Assembly: GCA_025356075.1 (NCBI GenBank) | Contig: JANXUT010000055.1 | Location: 1 to 64,000, forward strand | Origin: Pseudomonadota bacterium | GTDB lineage: Bacteria; Pseudomonadota; Gammaproteobacteria; Steroidobacterales; Steroidobacteraceae | Length of the DNA stretch: 64,000 bases | Direction of reading: 5' to 3' | Shown here: in pieces, positions 7,159 to 16,577 of the stretch | Layout: each line of letters opens with the position of its first letter | Position numbering within the stretch: the first letter of the stretch is position 1 | Program-made: the position numbers and the translations under genes | The notes under the pieces: generated by a model | Database searches by the model: none | Told to the model about the DNA's origin: nothing | Seen by the model: only the letters and a program-made list of their open reading frames with translations

Positions 7159-9192
7159 TCAGTTCGCGGTCGCCTTGTAGACACGGCGGCCCATGAACCA
7201 GGTCTCGAGTACGCGGGTCTCCTCGATCGCCCCGGTGCGTCCCTGGTCCCCGAGCGCGAGGATGTCGCGGTCGAGGACGATGAAATCTGCAGATTTCCCG
7301 ACCTCGAGGGAGCCGGTCCGGTCGCCCCAGCCGAGGAATCGCGCACCGCTGATCGTGTAGGAGTCGATCGCGTCGCGGACCGAGATGCTCTGCGCGGGGT
7401 TGAGCGGCGGCTGGCCCTTCAACTGCCGGCTGACTGCCTTCGCCATGTTGATGAACGGGCGCGGATCGCGCGTGTCGACCGGCGCATCCGATCCGCCGAC
7501 CGGGATGCCGCCCGCATCGCGCACGCCGCGGACCGGATAGGCATTGGCGTCGTAGTAGCTGCCCGCCGGGTGCAGATCCGTGGCGCTGCCACCGCTGATC
7601 TTCTCGAGGAAGGGCGTCACCATCAGGTCGTAGGAAGGATCGATATAGGCCCACGCGTAGGTGAATGCGACATAGATGCGATCGCGGCCGATGCGCGCCA
7701 CGTCATCGGGATGCGCGAGCTGCAGGTGCGCGAAGCCGTCGCGGCCGAGGTCAGGGCCGCCGGCGGCGCGCGCTTCCTCGATGGCGTCGAGCGCGGTCCG
7801 CACCGCCCGGTCGCCGATGACGTGGATGTGCAGCGCAAAGCCGTCGCGGTGGAACTGCCGCACGAATTCGAGCGTGTCCTCGCGCGAGTGGTAGAGGTGC
7901 CCGTCCGAAACGGCACACTGGTTCGGATGGTGGCCGTGAGAGCGCAGGAACTCATCGATCGCCGCCTGGCTCGCGTAGTTCGCCGGGTTGCGGCGCACGT
8001 CGAGGCAGGCCGCCGAGGCGGTGTCGACGTAGCCGACAACGATCGGGTGTCCAGCCGCGTCATGACCGAAGCGCGGCTGCAGGAAGGGGCGCAGCACCGC
8101 GCCGTTCGGGGGCGACGGCGGCTCGGCGTTCGGGTTGCCCTCGATGCCGCCGTCCACGAAGAGCTTGACCACATCGGCGCGCATGAGCGGATGGGTTGCG
8201 AACTTCGCGCGCGTAGCCTCCGCTTCATCGAGCATGCGGCGCCACTCGATGCGCCCGTCGACTCCGCGATGCTCCTCCGGATCGTAGAACTGCGCGAGCG
8301 CGATCCGAACCGACAGTTCCTTCGAGCGGGCGAGCGTCTCGTAGAAGGGCAGCAATCGCGGCGACACCGCCGCATCGAGCACGGCGGTGATCCCGACCCG
8401 GTTGAGCGCCTGCGTGACCTTCTGCGGCTCGCGCATCAGGGCCGCGAAATCCTCCGCCTCGGACGCATAGGCGTCGGGTCCGTCCACTGCGTACTGCAGC
8501 GTCTCGTTCACCGCACCGTCCGGTTCGCCCCGCGCATCGACGCCGACCATGATGCGGCGGTCGGCAAAATCCGTCGCGAGTGTCGCCGCCGTGAGGCCGA
8601 CTATGCGGCCGGATGCCTTGCGGGCTCCCGCGAGCGCGTTGCTGTTGAAGCCGCCGTGGTGGCCGTCGTTGCCGAGTAGATGGATCGGATGCTCGGTCGA
8701 GGCCGCATCAAGGGCCGTCCGCAGGTTGGGATGGGACGCATCGACGTCGTTGCCTTCGCTGTAGTTCCACTGCCGCACGCTCACCCACTGGCCGGGCGCG
8801 GTGTGGTAACGCTTGATGCAATCGCCGACGAACGCCGAAATCTCCTTGAGGCTCAACGGCCGGTTGTGCAGGTCGCAGACGTCCCACTGGGGAATGTCGG
8901 TCGGGTGGAGGTGCGAGTCGATGAGGCTCGGGAGCACCAGCCGTCCGCCCAGGCGCTCGATGCGGGTCTTCGGTCCCGCGAGCGCACGAGCTCCCGCCGC
9001 GGTGCCGACGTAGAGGATCTTGCCGCCCGTCACCGCAAACGCCTCGGCCATCGGATGCGCGCGGTCGGCGGTGTAGATGCGCGCGTCGGTAACGACGAGA
9101 TCCGCCGCATGCCCGGCAGCGGCGAGGGATCCCGCGGTGGCAAGGAGCGACAGCGCGCCAACAATCCAGCGACCGGTCCCCTGAGTTCGCAT
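7159..9192 (-). CDS. Exported amidohydrolase, YtcJ-like (amidohydrolase family 3)
   Basis: A metal-dependent hydrolase of about 677 residues with a Sec signal peptide (the first 30 or so residues end LAAAGHAAD). The metal site motif DSHLHPTD sits near residue 95; later conserved blocks include KLFVDGGIEGN, HIHVIGDRA and GGSDAPVDTRDPR. The start at 9192 places the signal peptide at the N-terminus and follows a GGGGAG site. YtcJ-like enzymes have mostly unknown substrates. It is 106 bp from the kinase start and 79 bp after the GST gene, all on the minus strand. Periplasmic location is inferred from the signal peptide. Confidence 0.85.
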   Translation of the reverse strand: MRTQGTGRWIVGALSLLATAGSLAAAGHAADLVVTDARIYTADRAHPMAEAFAVTGGKILYVGTAAGARALAGPKTRIERLGGRLVLPSLIDSHLHPTDIPQWDVCDLHNRPLSLKEISAFVGDCIKRYHTAPGQWVSVRQWNYSEGNDVDASHPNLRTALDAASTEHPIHLLGNDGHHGGFNSNALAGARKASGRIVGLTAATLATDFADRRIMVGVDARGEPDGAVNETLQYAVDGPDAYASEAEDFAALMREPQKVTQALNRVGITAVLDAAVSPRLLPFYETLARSKELSVRIALAQFYDPEEHRGVDGRIEWRRMLDEAEATRAKFATHPLMRADVVKLFVDGGIEGNPNAEPPSPPNGAVLRPFLQPRFGHDAAGHPIVVGYVDTASAACLDVRRNPANYASQAAIDEFLRSHGHHPNQCAVSDGHLYHSREDTLEFVRQFHRDGFALHIHVIGDRAVRTALDAIEEARAAGGPDLGRDGFAHLQLAHPDDVARIGRDRIYVAFTYAWAYIDPSYDLMVTPFLEKISGGSATDLHPAGSYYDANAYPVRGVRDAGGIPVGGSDAPVDTRDPRPFINMAKAVSRQLKGQPPLNPAQSISVRDAIDSYTISGARFLGWGDRTGSLEVGKSADFIVLDRDILALGDQGRTGAIEETRVLETWFMGRRVYKATAN

Positions 9193-9271
9193 GTCGATCT
9201 CCCCATCCGTCCGTCGTTGTGCGAGGCCAGGGGTCGCCTGGCGGTGGCTTACATCGCGCGACCGGGTCGCG

Positions 9272-9943
9272 CTAGTTGCCGTAGAGGTAGGGACCGCCGC
9301 GCGCCAGCGCCCGCTGGTAAGCGGGACGCGCGTGGATGCGGGCGAGGAACGCCTTGATCTTCTGGCGATCCTCGCCAAGTCCTGCACGCATCGCGCTCAC
9401 TTCGAGCGGGAAGCTCATCTGGATATCGGCGGCACTGAACTCATCGCCGGCGAACCATTCGGAGCGCTTGAGCTCCGCGTCGATGAAGTCGAGGTGCGCC
9501 GCGATCTGCGGATCGACGAACGAATCGCGCACCTTCTTGGTGATGCCCTTTGCGATCGGCCGCGCGAAGAACGGCATCGGCGAGGCGGCGAGGCGATCGA
9601 AGACGAGCCGCATGAGGAGTGGCGTCATCTCCGACCCTTCCGCGAAGTGCAGCCAGTAGGTGAAGCGCCGCCGCTCGGGCGAGCCGGCCACCGGCCGCAG
9701 CCGCGCGCCCGCGTAGCTGTCGAGCAGGTACTCGATCACCGCACCGGTCTCGGCGACGACGATGTCCCCGTCGGTGATGACCGGCGACCGGCCGAGGGGA
9801 TGCACGGCGCGAAGCTCCGGCGGCGCCCGCATGGTGTCGGGATTGCGCTCGTAGAAGCGGATGTCATACGGCAGCCCGAGCTCCTCGAGCAGCCAGAGGA
9901 TGCGCTGCGAGCGCGAATTGTTGAGGTGATGGACCGTGATCAT
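9272..9943 (-). CDS. Glutathione S-transferase family protein
   Basis: A cytosolic GST of 223 residues. The N-terminal thioredoxin-like half has NNSRSQRILWLLEEL with the likely catalytic Ser/Asn, a cis-Pro region GRSPVITDGD and the glutathione-binding ETGAVIEYLL. The all-helical C-terminal half includes FSAADIQMSF. The start at 9943 gives a normal family length; the longer frame adds no homology. It most resembles bacterial proteins related to fungal Gtt1. Conjugation or isomerase substrate unknown. Confidence 0.9.
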   Translation of the reverse strand: MITVHHLNNSRSQRILWLLEELGLPYDIRFYERNPDTMRAPPELRAVHPLGRSPVITDGDIVVAETGAVIEYLLDSYAGARLRPVAGSPERRRFTYWLHFAEGSEMTPLLMRLVFDRLAASPMPFFARPIAKGITKKVRDSFVDPQIAAHLDFIDAELKRSEWFAGDEFSAADIQMSFPLEVSAMRAGLGEDRQKIKAFLARIHARPAYQRALARGGPYLYGN

Positions 9944-10102
9944 GGGCTGCTCCGCGCGGGGGACGTCAGAGCGTACCCTGCCTGACAGCCATCCGGCCAT
10001 CCGCCAGCGGGGCTGGTCGCCTCCCCCCTCGAAGCCACGGTATCCTTGCCGTCCATCAACCTAGGATTGCGACTCCGCAGGCGGAGCCGAAGGGGAGTTT
10101 CT

Positions 10103-10813
10103 ATGGTGAAGATCCAGTCACGGCGCGTCGGGCGCGGCCTCAGGCTACTGATCGGTGCAACCGGCTTAGGATTGGCCATCGGCGCGACCGCTGCCACGCC
10201 GCCGGCACCGTCGGCGGCATCCGGATGGCGCGAGACGGTCCGGGCCTTTGCCAAGCAGCACTTCAAGCAGCCGGCGTGGGGCTATTCGCACTCGGTACGC
10301 GACTATGCGCTCGCGCGTGAGCTCGCGGCCGCGGACCACGCGGTCCTCGACGATGACGTGCTGTACGCCGCCGCATTCCTGCACGACATGGCCGCATTCG
10401 CGCCGTGGGAAAAGGAGAAGGTCGACCACGCCGACGAAGCAGCCCGCATCGTCGATACGGTGCTGAAGGACGCCGGCTTCCCGATGGGCAAGATCGATGC
10501 GGTGCGCGGCGCGATCCGCACGCACATGTTCGAGCGTGATCCCGTGGGACCCGAGGCCGTGTACCTCCACGATGCCGACGCGCTCGATTGGCTCGGCGCG
10601 ATCGGTATCGCCCGGATCACCGCTCTCGTCGATCCCAACGGCGGTGACCCGGATGGCCCGAAGGCGGCCGCGATGCTCGCCGACAACCTTGCGAAGGTCC
10701 CTTCCCGGATTTTTTCCCCGGCGGGCCGCGCGCTCGTTCCGGCGCGCAAGGCCGAGCTCGAGGGGTACCTCAGGAACCTGCGACGCGAATCTGACGGTTT
10801 GAAGTCGCTCTAG
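10103..10813 (+). CDS. Exported HD-domain hydrolase
   Basis: A 236-residue protein with an N-terminal export signal (VGRGLRLLIGATGLGLAIGATAATP) followed by an HD domain: H in WGYSHSVRDYA, HD in AAFLHDMAAF, a further H in RTHMF and D in LHDADALDW. HD proteins are usually cytoplasmic phosphohydrolases, so a signal peptide is noteworthy. The ATG at 10103 follows GGGGAG. Transcribed divergently from the GST gene across 159 bp and followed 83 bp later by the matB-like gene. Specific substrate unknown. Confidence 0.75.
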   Translation: MVKIQSRRVGRGLRLLIGATGLGLAIGATAATPPAPSAASGWRETVRAFAKQHFKQPAWGYSHSVRDYALARELAAADHAVLDDDVLYAAAFLHDMAAFAPWEKEKVDHADEAARIVDTVLKDAGFPMGKIDAVRGAIRTHMFERDPVGPEAVYLHDADALDWLGAIGIARITALVDPNGGDPDGPKAAAMLADNLAKVPSRIFSPAGRALVPARKAELEGYLRNLRRESDGLKSL

Positions 10814-10896
10814 TGCGCCTGGCAGTTCCGGCAGTCCAACGCGGGCGAACGCATGCGCGCTAGCCCGCACCGGCACTCGATCCGCGCCCGGATCCG

Positions 10897-12429
10897 ATGA
10901 TCGAGCAGGCGGCCACCGGTGGCCTCGTTGGTGCGATCGCCGCGACGCTCCGCACTCGGGCGGACGCGGTGGTACTCGAGGCCGGACCGGCGCATCTGAC
11001 GGGCGCGGACGTGCTCGCCGAGGTCGACCGGTTCGCGGCAGCGCTCGCCTCGCTCGGGCTTCGCCCGGGCACCCGCCTCGCCGTGCAGACCGAGAAATCG
11101 CTGTCGCAGGTGCTCCTCTATCTCGCGTGCCTCAGGCTCGGCGCTGTCTACGTGCCGCTCAATTCCGCCTACCGCGCCGCTGAGCTCAAGTATTTCCTCG
11201 GCGACGCGGAACCTGTGCTCCTCGTCAGCGACCCCGGGCGGGAGAGCACGGGCCGGCCACTCGCGGCCGCGGTCGGCGCCGGGTTCCTGACGCTCGACAA
11301 GGAGGGCGGAGGAACGCTCGCCGCAGCGGTGCAGGAATCCCGCGCGCTCGCTGAGGCGCCGGCCGTTGCGCCCGGCGATCTCGCGGTAATCATCTACACC
11401 TCCGGCACCACCGGTCGCTCCAAGGGCGCGATGCTGACGCACGCGAACCTCCTCGCGAATGGACGAGCCCTCGTCGCGACGTGGGAGATCACGGCAAGCG
11501 ACGTGCTGCTGCACGCGCTGCCGCTATTTCACATCCACGGACTCTTCGTGGCGCTCAATACGCTGCTGCTCGCGGGCGGAAGGATCCGGCTACTGCCGGC
11601 CTTCGAGCCGGCCGCCGTCATCGAGGGTCTCACCGACGCCTCGCTGTTCATGGGCGTGCCGACGTACTACACGCGATTGCTTGCGAGCGGCGCGCTCAAC
11701 CGCGCGGCGACCGCCAGTGTCCGCGTCTTCGTCAGCGGGTCGGCGCCGCTCCTGCCCCAGACCTTCACCGACTTCGAGGCCGCGACGGGGCAGCGAATCG
11801 TCGAGCGCTACGGCATGTCCGAATGCGGAATCATCACCTCGAACCCGCTGGCCGGCGCGCGCAAGCCCGGATCGGTGGGCCGGGCGCTGCCAGGCGTCGA
11901 GCTTCGGGTCGTCGATGAGGCGCGCCGACGGGTCGCCGCGGACCTGACCGGCAACATCGAGGTCCGCGGTCCCCATGTCTGCGCCGGCTACTGGCGACGG
12001 TCGCTCGAATCGACCCCGGACTTCCAGCCGGATGGCTTCTTCTCGACCGGCGACCTCGGCCGGCTGGATTCCGACGGCTACCTCCAGATCGTCGGGCGCG
12101 CGAAGGATATGATCATCTCCGGCGGGCTCAACGTGTACCCGAAGGAGATCGAGATGGTCCTCGATGGCATCCCGGGTGTCGTCGAAAGCGCGGTCTTCGG
12201 GCTACCGCACCAGGATTACGGCGAAGCCGTCGCCGCGGCGATCTGCGCGGGCCCGAACGCAACGGCACTCGACCCGGAGACCGTGCTCCAGCATGCGCGG
12301 GTTCGCCTCGCCGGGTTCAAGGTGCCGAAGGTCGTCTTCGTCGTCGAGGAGCTGCCACGGAACATCATGGGCAAGGTCCAGAAGGCGGAGCTGCGCGCCC
12401 GCTACGCCGGGACCTTCGGGGCGCCGTGA
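10897..12429 (+). CDS. matB: Malonyl-CoA synthetase-like acyl-CoA ligase
   Basis: An ATP-dependent acyl-adenylate/thioester-forming enzyme of 510 residues. It has the P-loop-like YTSGTTGRSKGAMLTH (about 166-181), the AMP-binding YGMSECGI, the hinge GRAKDMIISGGLNVYP and the C-terminal catalytic Lys in RNIMGKVQKAELR. The first 110 residues (AVQTEKS, AVYVPLNSAYRAAELKYFLGD) follow malonyl-CoA synthetase MatB closely. It activates malonate or methylmalonate, or another short diacid, to its CoA ester. It may share a transcript with the monooxygenase 75 bp downstream. MatB is the best call; a related short- or medium-chain ligase is possible. Confidence 0.8.
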   Translation: MIEQAATGGLVGAIAATLRTRADAVVLEAGPAHLTGADVLAEVDRFAAALASLGLRPGTRLAVQTEKSLSQVLLYLACLRLGAVYVPLNSAYRAAELKYFLGDAEPVLLVSDPGRESTGRPLAAAVGAGFLTLDKEGGGTLAAAVQESRALAEAPAVAPGDLAVIIYTSGTTGRSKGAMLTHANLLANGRALVATWEITASDVLLHALPLFHIHGLFVALNTLLLAGGRIRLLPAFEPAAVIEGLTDASLFMGVPTYYTRLLASGALNRAATASVRVFVSGSAPLLPQTFTDFEAATGQRIVERYGMSECGIITSNPLAGARKPGSVGRALPGVELRVVDEARRRVAADLTGNIEVRGPHVCAGYWRRSLESTPDFQPDGFFSTGDLGRLDSDGYLQIVGRAKDMIISGGLNVYPKEIEMVLDGIPGVVESAVFGLPHQDYGEAVAAAICAGPNATALDPETVLQHARVRLAGFKVPKVVFVVEELPRNIMGKVQKAELRARYAGTFGAP

Positions 12430-12504
12430 TGGATCGGCGCACGGCGATCCTCGACGCGAGGTCACGGTGTACGCTTCGCGCCCGCGGCGCCGCGGGATGC
12501 ACCG

Positions 12505-13977
12505 ATGGACGGTGACCCGCGCATCGTGATCCTTGGCGCCGGCATGTCCGGCGTCTGCATGGGAATCCTGCTCAAGCGCGCCGGCATCGACTCGTTCGTG
12601 ATCATCGAGCGCTCAGCGGGCGTCGGCGGCACGTGGTGGGACAACGTCTACCCGGGCGCGCAGTGCGACGTCCGCTCCCACCTCTACAGCTTCTCGTTCG
12701 AGCCGAACGCCGACTGGTCGCGCGCGTTCGCGCCGAGCGCGGAGATCCAGCGCTACGTCGAGCACTGCGTCGACAAGTACGACTTGCGCCGACACTTGCG
12801 GCTCAACACGACGATAACCGATGCTCGCTGGGACGGCGCGGCCTCGCGCTGGCGACTCGGCCTCGCGGACGGTGGCTCGCTCGCGAGCAACATCTTCATC
12901 TGCAGCATCGGCCCGCTCAACCGGCCGCGGCTGCCGGAGGGGATCGGCGCGTTCAAGGGGACCGTGATGCACTCGGCCCGCTGGGATGCCGGCTACGATT
13001 TCCGCGGCAAGCGCGTCGCGCTGATCGGGAGCGCCGCGAGCGCGGTACAGATAGCGCCCCATCTCGCCGAGGCCGCCGGGCACCTCACGATCTTCCAGCG
13101 CACCCCGTCGTGGATCCTGCCCCGCCCCGACCGCGCGGTGCGCCCGATCGAAAAGGCGCTGCTGAGGATCGGCGCCCTCGCGCGTCTCAACCGCTGGTGG
13201 CACTACTGGGTCCACGACGTCCGCTATTCCGCCTTCCGGGGCAGTGGCCTGATCCACCGGGCCATGGTGGGACTCGCCGAGCGGCACCTTAAGAGCCAGG
13301 TCGCGACGCCGGCGCTCCGCGAGGCACTGAGGCCCAACTACCCGATGGGCTGCAAGCGCGTGCTCATCTCGAGCGACTTCTACCCTGCCCTGTCGCGCCC
13401 CAACGTCGCGCTCATTCCGCGGGCGGTCGCGGGATTCACGGCCGAGGGCGTCGTCGCGGCGGATGGCGCCGTCCGTCCGGTCGACGCAATCGTGTGTGCG
13501 ACGGGCTTTGAGACGGTCGAGCTGCTCGCCGGAACCACGGTCGTCGGCGCGACCGGGACGACGCTTCGCGATGCAACGCCGGGTGGCGCCGAGGCCTATC
13601 GCGGCACGCTGGTGGCGGGATTTCCCAATTTCTTCATGCTGCTCGGCCCCAATACCGCGACCGGCCACACCTCTGCGCTGATCGCCGTCGAGGCGCAGGC
13701 GGGCTACATCGTGAAATGCATCCGGCGCCTCGATACGCAGGGCGCCGTGAGCCTCGAGGTCACGGCGCGGGCGATGCGCGACTACAACCTCTCGTTGCAG
13801 GCCCGCCTCGCCCCCACCGTCTGGGCATCGCCCGCGTGCGGCAGCTGGTACAAGACCGCGACGGGCAAGATCATCGCAATCTATCCCGGCTACGGCACGC
13901 GCTTCCAACTTGACCTGCGCACCCCGAAGTTGTCGGACCTGCGGATCTCGACGACGGGCGGGGCGCCGCGCACGTGA
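12505..13977 (+). CDS. Baeyer-Villiger-type flavin monooxygenase
   Basis: A class B flavoprotein of 490 residues that would insert oxygen into a ketone to give an ester or lactone, using FAD and NADPH. It has an N-terminal dinucleotide motif GAGMSGVCMG, the GGTWWDNVYPGAQCDV block, a family fingerprint FKGTVMHSARWD near residues 149-160, and a second nucleotide motif GSAASAVQ. The final codons overlap the GTG start of the esterase gene (GTGA), so the two are translationally coupled, consistent with ester formation followed by hydrolysis. The substrate (cyclic or steroidal ketone) is not visible from sequence. Confidence 0.88.
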   Translation: MDGDPRIVILGAGMSGVCMGILLKRAGIDSFVIIERSAGVGGTWWDNVYPGAQCDVRSHLYSFSFEPNADWSRAFAPSAEIQRYVEHCVDKYDLRRHLRLNTTITDARWDGAASRWRLGLADGGSLASNIFICSIGPLNRPRLPEGIGAFKGTVMHSARWDAGYDFRGKRVALIGSAASAVQIAPHLAEAAGHLTIFQRTPSWILPRPDRAVRPIEKALLRIGALARLNRWWHYWVHDVRYSAFRGSGLIHRAMVGLAERHLKSQVATPALREALRPNYPMGCKRVLISSDFYPALSRPNVALIPRAVAGFTAEGVVAADGAVRPVDAIVCATGFETVELLAGTTVVGATGTTLRDATPGGAEAYRGTLVAGFPNFFMLLGPNTATGHTSALIAVEAQAGYIVKCIRRLDTQGAVSLEVTARAMRDYNLSLQARLAPTVWASPACGSWYKTATGKIIAIYPGYGTRFQLDLRTPKLSDLRISTTGGAPRT

Positions 13978-14927
13978 CCCTCCTCGTCGCGCTCGGGACG
14001 CTCCTCGGCTTCGCCGCGGCGGCGCTCGCCGTCGAGTACCTGCTGCCGCGGACAGCGGCACGTACGTGGATCTCACTCGGTAGGCTTAGCGCCGGCTTTC
14101 GCAGCCACCGCATCGTGCTTGGCGACGCGTCGATCGAGTACCTCGAGGGCGGCGCGGGTGAGCCACTCGTGCTGATCCACGGTTTTGGCGGTGACAAGGA
14201 CAACTTCGTACTCACGGCTCCGTTCCTGACGCGTCGCTTTCGCGTGATCGCGCCGGACCTGCCGGGATTCGGGGACTCCTCGCGCGACCCGGCTCCCCGC
14301 TACCGGATCCCCGACCAGGTGCGGCGCCTGCACGAGTTCATCGAGCGGCTCGGCCTCGGGCGCGTCCACCTCGGCGGCAATTCGATGGGCGGCTTTATCG
14401 CCGCCGAGTACGCGGCCACCTACCCCGAGCGCGTCGCGAGCCTCTGGCTCCTCGACCCCGCGGGCACGAAGGTCGCACTCGAGACGCCGCTGATGCGCCA
14501 CTTCCTCGCAACCGGCCGGATCCCGCTGCTGGTGCCGACGATGGCCGACTACCGCGAACTCTTGGACGTCGCGACTCACCGGCGGTCGTTTGTCCCGCAC
14601 TCCGTCGCGCGGGTGCTCGCCCGGCGCGCGGTTGGCGACTTCGAGCTGCACACCTCGATCTTCCGGCAGATCCGCGAGGAGTCGCCGCTCCTCGAGCACA
14701 TCCTACCGACGATCCGCGCCCCGACGCTGATCGTCTGGGGCGCGGAGGACAGGGTCCTCAACCCCGCCGCTGCCGAGGTCATGGCCACGCTGATCGCGGG
14801 CAGCCAGCTCATCGTGATGCCTCGCGTCGGCCACCTGCCGATGGTCGAGCGACCGCGCCGCGTCGCGATCGACTACCTCGCCTTCCAGGACGCCCTCCAC
14901 CATCCACCGGTGCCACCCCAATGCTGA
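13974..14927 (+). CDS. Alpha/beta hydrolase, membrane-anchored
   Basis: A 317-residue serine hydrolase with an N-terminal hydrophobic anchor or signal (residues 1-25). The oxyanion region is LIHGFGGDKDNF, the nucleophile elbow GGNSMGGFIAAEY (GNSMG), and the acid/base residues lie in WGAEDRVLNP and RVGHLPMVERP. GTG start at 13974 overlaps the monooxygenase stop. It resembles meta-cleavage-product hydrolases and carboxylesterases. With the Baeyer-Villiger enzyme upstream, cleavage of the ester product is the likely job; the membrane anchor suggests action at the inner membrane or in the periplasm. Confidence 0.88.
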   Translation: MTLLVALGTLLGFAAAALAVEYLLPRTAARTWISLGRLSAGFRSHRIVLGDASIEYLEGGAGEPLVLIHGFGGDKDNFVLTAPFLTRRFRVIAPDLPGFGDSSRDPAPRYRIPDQVRRLHEFIERLGLGRVHLGGNSMGGFIAAEYAATYPERVASLWLLDPAGTKVALETPLMRHFLATGRIPLLVPTMADYRELLDVATHRRSFVPHSVARVLARRAVGDFELHTSIFRQIREESPLLEHILPTIRAPTLIVWGAEDRVLNPAAAEVMATLIAGSQLIVMPRVGHLPMVERPRRVAIDYLAFQDALHHPPVPPQC

Positions 14928-15349
14928 CGGCTCAATCGCTGGTAGGCGCGTGGACGCTGCTCGAGTGGCAGGTCGAGTCCGCGGAGTCCGGACGCATCGC
15001 GTGGCCCTTCGGTCGAGACGCCGAGGGGCTCATCGTGTATTCGGCGAACGGCTGGATGAGCGCGACGCTGTCCGAGCGCACGCGCTCGGCACTCTCGGCC
15101 GCCAGCATGCGCCAGGCGGATGAGGCGACGCGCGCGCGTGTCGCCACCGAGTACCTCGCCTACTCGGGTCGCTGGTCGCTCGAGGGCGAGACGGTCGTCC
15201 ATCGCGTCATGCTGTCGCTCAACCCCGTCCTCATCGGCACGGAGCAGCGGCGCCGCGCCGAGCTCGCAGGCTCGGAACTCACGCTCTCGGCGAGCGAGAC
15301 CGACGCGGGCAAGACCCGCATCCACCGGCTGCGCTGGCTGCGTCCCTGA
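14921..15349 (+). CDS. Lipocalin-like domain protein
   Basis: A 142-residue soluble protein of the lipocalin-like family often fused to or encoded beside ketone- and ester-degrading enzymes. The start LVGAWTLLEWQVE and the middle GLIVYSANGWMSATL with YSGRWSLEGETVVHRV are characteristic. Its ATG overlaps the end of the hydrolase gene, making it the last member of the monooxygenase-hydrolase-lipocalin set. It may bind a hydrophobic substrate or intermediate; that role is inference. No signal peptide. Confidence 0.75.
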   Translation: MLTAQSLVGAWTLLEWQVESAESGRIAWPFGRDAEGLIVYSANGWMSATLSERTRSALSAASMRQADEATRARVATEYLAYSGRWSLEGETVVHRVMLSLNPVLIGTEQRRRAELAGSELTLSASETDAGKTRIHRLRWLRP

Positions 15350-15352
15350 GCC

Positions 15353-15374
15353 TCGCGCCGCGCGGGCGGCGCGA
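15353..15374. terminator. Perfect hairpin between convergent genes
   Basis: A 9-bp perfect stem (tcgcgccgc paired with gcggcgcga) around a 4-base loop, centred in the 36-bp gap between the lipocalin-like gene (plus) and the SPOR-like gene (minus). The position suits a bidirectional terminator, but there is no clear T-tract on either side. Confidence 0.45.
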
Positions 15375-15385
15375 AACCGGGCCGC

Positions 15386-16432
15386 TCAGACCATTCCGGG
15401 GCTGAACGCGCGACCCAGGTTCGCCGCATCGACCGCAAGCGCCGACGCAGGCCAGCGGGTACGCGCGTCCGATGGAGACCTCCGAGCGGCGCTCAGCCTG
15501 ATCGCCGCGGTCGAAGCGCGTGTCATCTCGCGCTGGCTGACCGGCACGACCGCTACGTTCTTGAAGTCCGAGCGCACGTATTGCGCGACGAGTCGGGCCG
15601 ACAGCGCGTCAGCATAAAAGCCAAGACGAACGCCAAAGTACCGCCGCGCGCTCGGCTCGGTCTCGACGGCGTATACGAGGTAGCCGCTGAAGATCGCGAG
15701 GAGCGGGATCTTCGAGAGGTCGATCGCCTCCCGGCTCCACACGAGCTGGACGGCGTAGTGCTGCGACTCGCGCGAGGCGGGCTCCGCGAGCGGCGGGATC
15801 GGCGGCGCGGCGACGACGGCATCGACGCGACGCAGCAGCGGCGGCGTCGGCAGCGGCGCCGCGGTCATTGACGGTGAGTCATCGAGCATCGAGCGGATGA
15901 CGGGAGCGGACGGCGGCGCAAGCCGTGACACCGGCCGTGCGGCGGGCCGCGGGGCGGGGCGCGGGGCGGGGCGCGAAGGTGCCACCTCGGCTACGGCGCG
16001 CGGCGGCGCGGCCGGACTCACGGGCTCGGTCGCCGGCTTGTCGGCGTGGCGCAGGATGCTGAAGCGCGCCATCGCCGTGTCGTCGAGCGATCCCATGCTG
16101 CCCTGCGGGGCGAGCGTGACGATCGCGGCCGGGTAGCTTCGCCTCACGATCGGCAGCACCTGCTCCGCGGCGGCCGCCGTCGGGAAGTAGCCGATGTGCA
16201 GCCTGAACCGCTCGCGTCCGTCCTCGACGGTGCGCGAGCGGAAGATCGCGAGTCCCGCGAGCTCGGGCGCCGTCGGCGCCCTGAGCGGAATCGGCGCGAC
16301 CGACGCCAGCAACGTAATCACATGAAGTGGCCCCGATTCGTCGGGTGCGTCCTGCCAGCCGACAGCCGCCCTCGGGGCCGTGGCGTCCGCGCTCGACGGA
16401 ACGAAGCCAAATGACTCAGCACGCTTATTCAT
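15386..16432 (-). CDS. SPOR-like repeat protein under a c-di-GMP riboswitch
   Basis: A 348-residue protein with two similar segments, FRLHIGYFPTAAAAEQVLP at about 85-103 and RYFGVRLGFYADALSARL at about 280-297. Both resemble the second half of SPOR domains, which bind denuded peptidoglycan glycans. Between them lies a Pro/Arg/Ala-rich linker (RPAPRPAPRPAARP). There is no clear signal peptide. The ATG at 16432 is 148 bp downstream of a c-di-GMP-I aptamer, so expression is probably tuned by c-di-GMP. Such linkers and SPOR domains occur in cell-envelope and motility proteins. The specific function is unknown. Confidence 0.6.
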   Translation of the reverse strand: MNKRAESFGFVPSSADATAPRAAVGWQDAPDESGPLHVITLLASVAPIPLRAPTAPELAGLAIFRSRTVEDGRERFRLHIGYFPTAAAAEQVLPIVRRSYPAAIVTLAPQGSMGSLDDTAMARFSILRHADKPATEPVSPAAPPRAVAEVAPSRPAPRPAPRPAARPVSRLAPPSAPVIRSMLDDSPSMTAAPLPTPPLLRRVDAVVAAPPIPPLAEPASRESQHYAVQLVWSREAIDLSKIPLLAIFSGYLVYAVETEPSARRYFGVRLGFYADALSARLVAQYVRSDFKNVAVVPVSQREMTRASTAAIRLSAARRSPSDARTRWPASALAVDAANLGRAFSPGMV

Positions 16433-16577
16433 CGCAAGTCCCCCGCGACTAGAGATCGCTCCCATGCACCAGTCGTCGGGGAATTGCCTGCCAGCGCAGT
16501 GCGCGAGCCCTGTGGTTGGCTGCGCCCGCTATCTCCAGCGCGTCCGCGGGTTCCGCGGGTTTGCGAAGGAGCTCAAC

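Noticed and set aside
15950-15975. Tandem gcggggcgggg on the plus strand within the SPOR gene as a minisatellite
   Set aside because: It encodes the Pro/Arg/Ala linker; short and within a gene.
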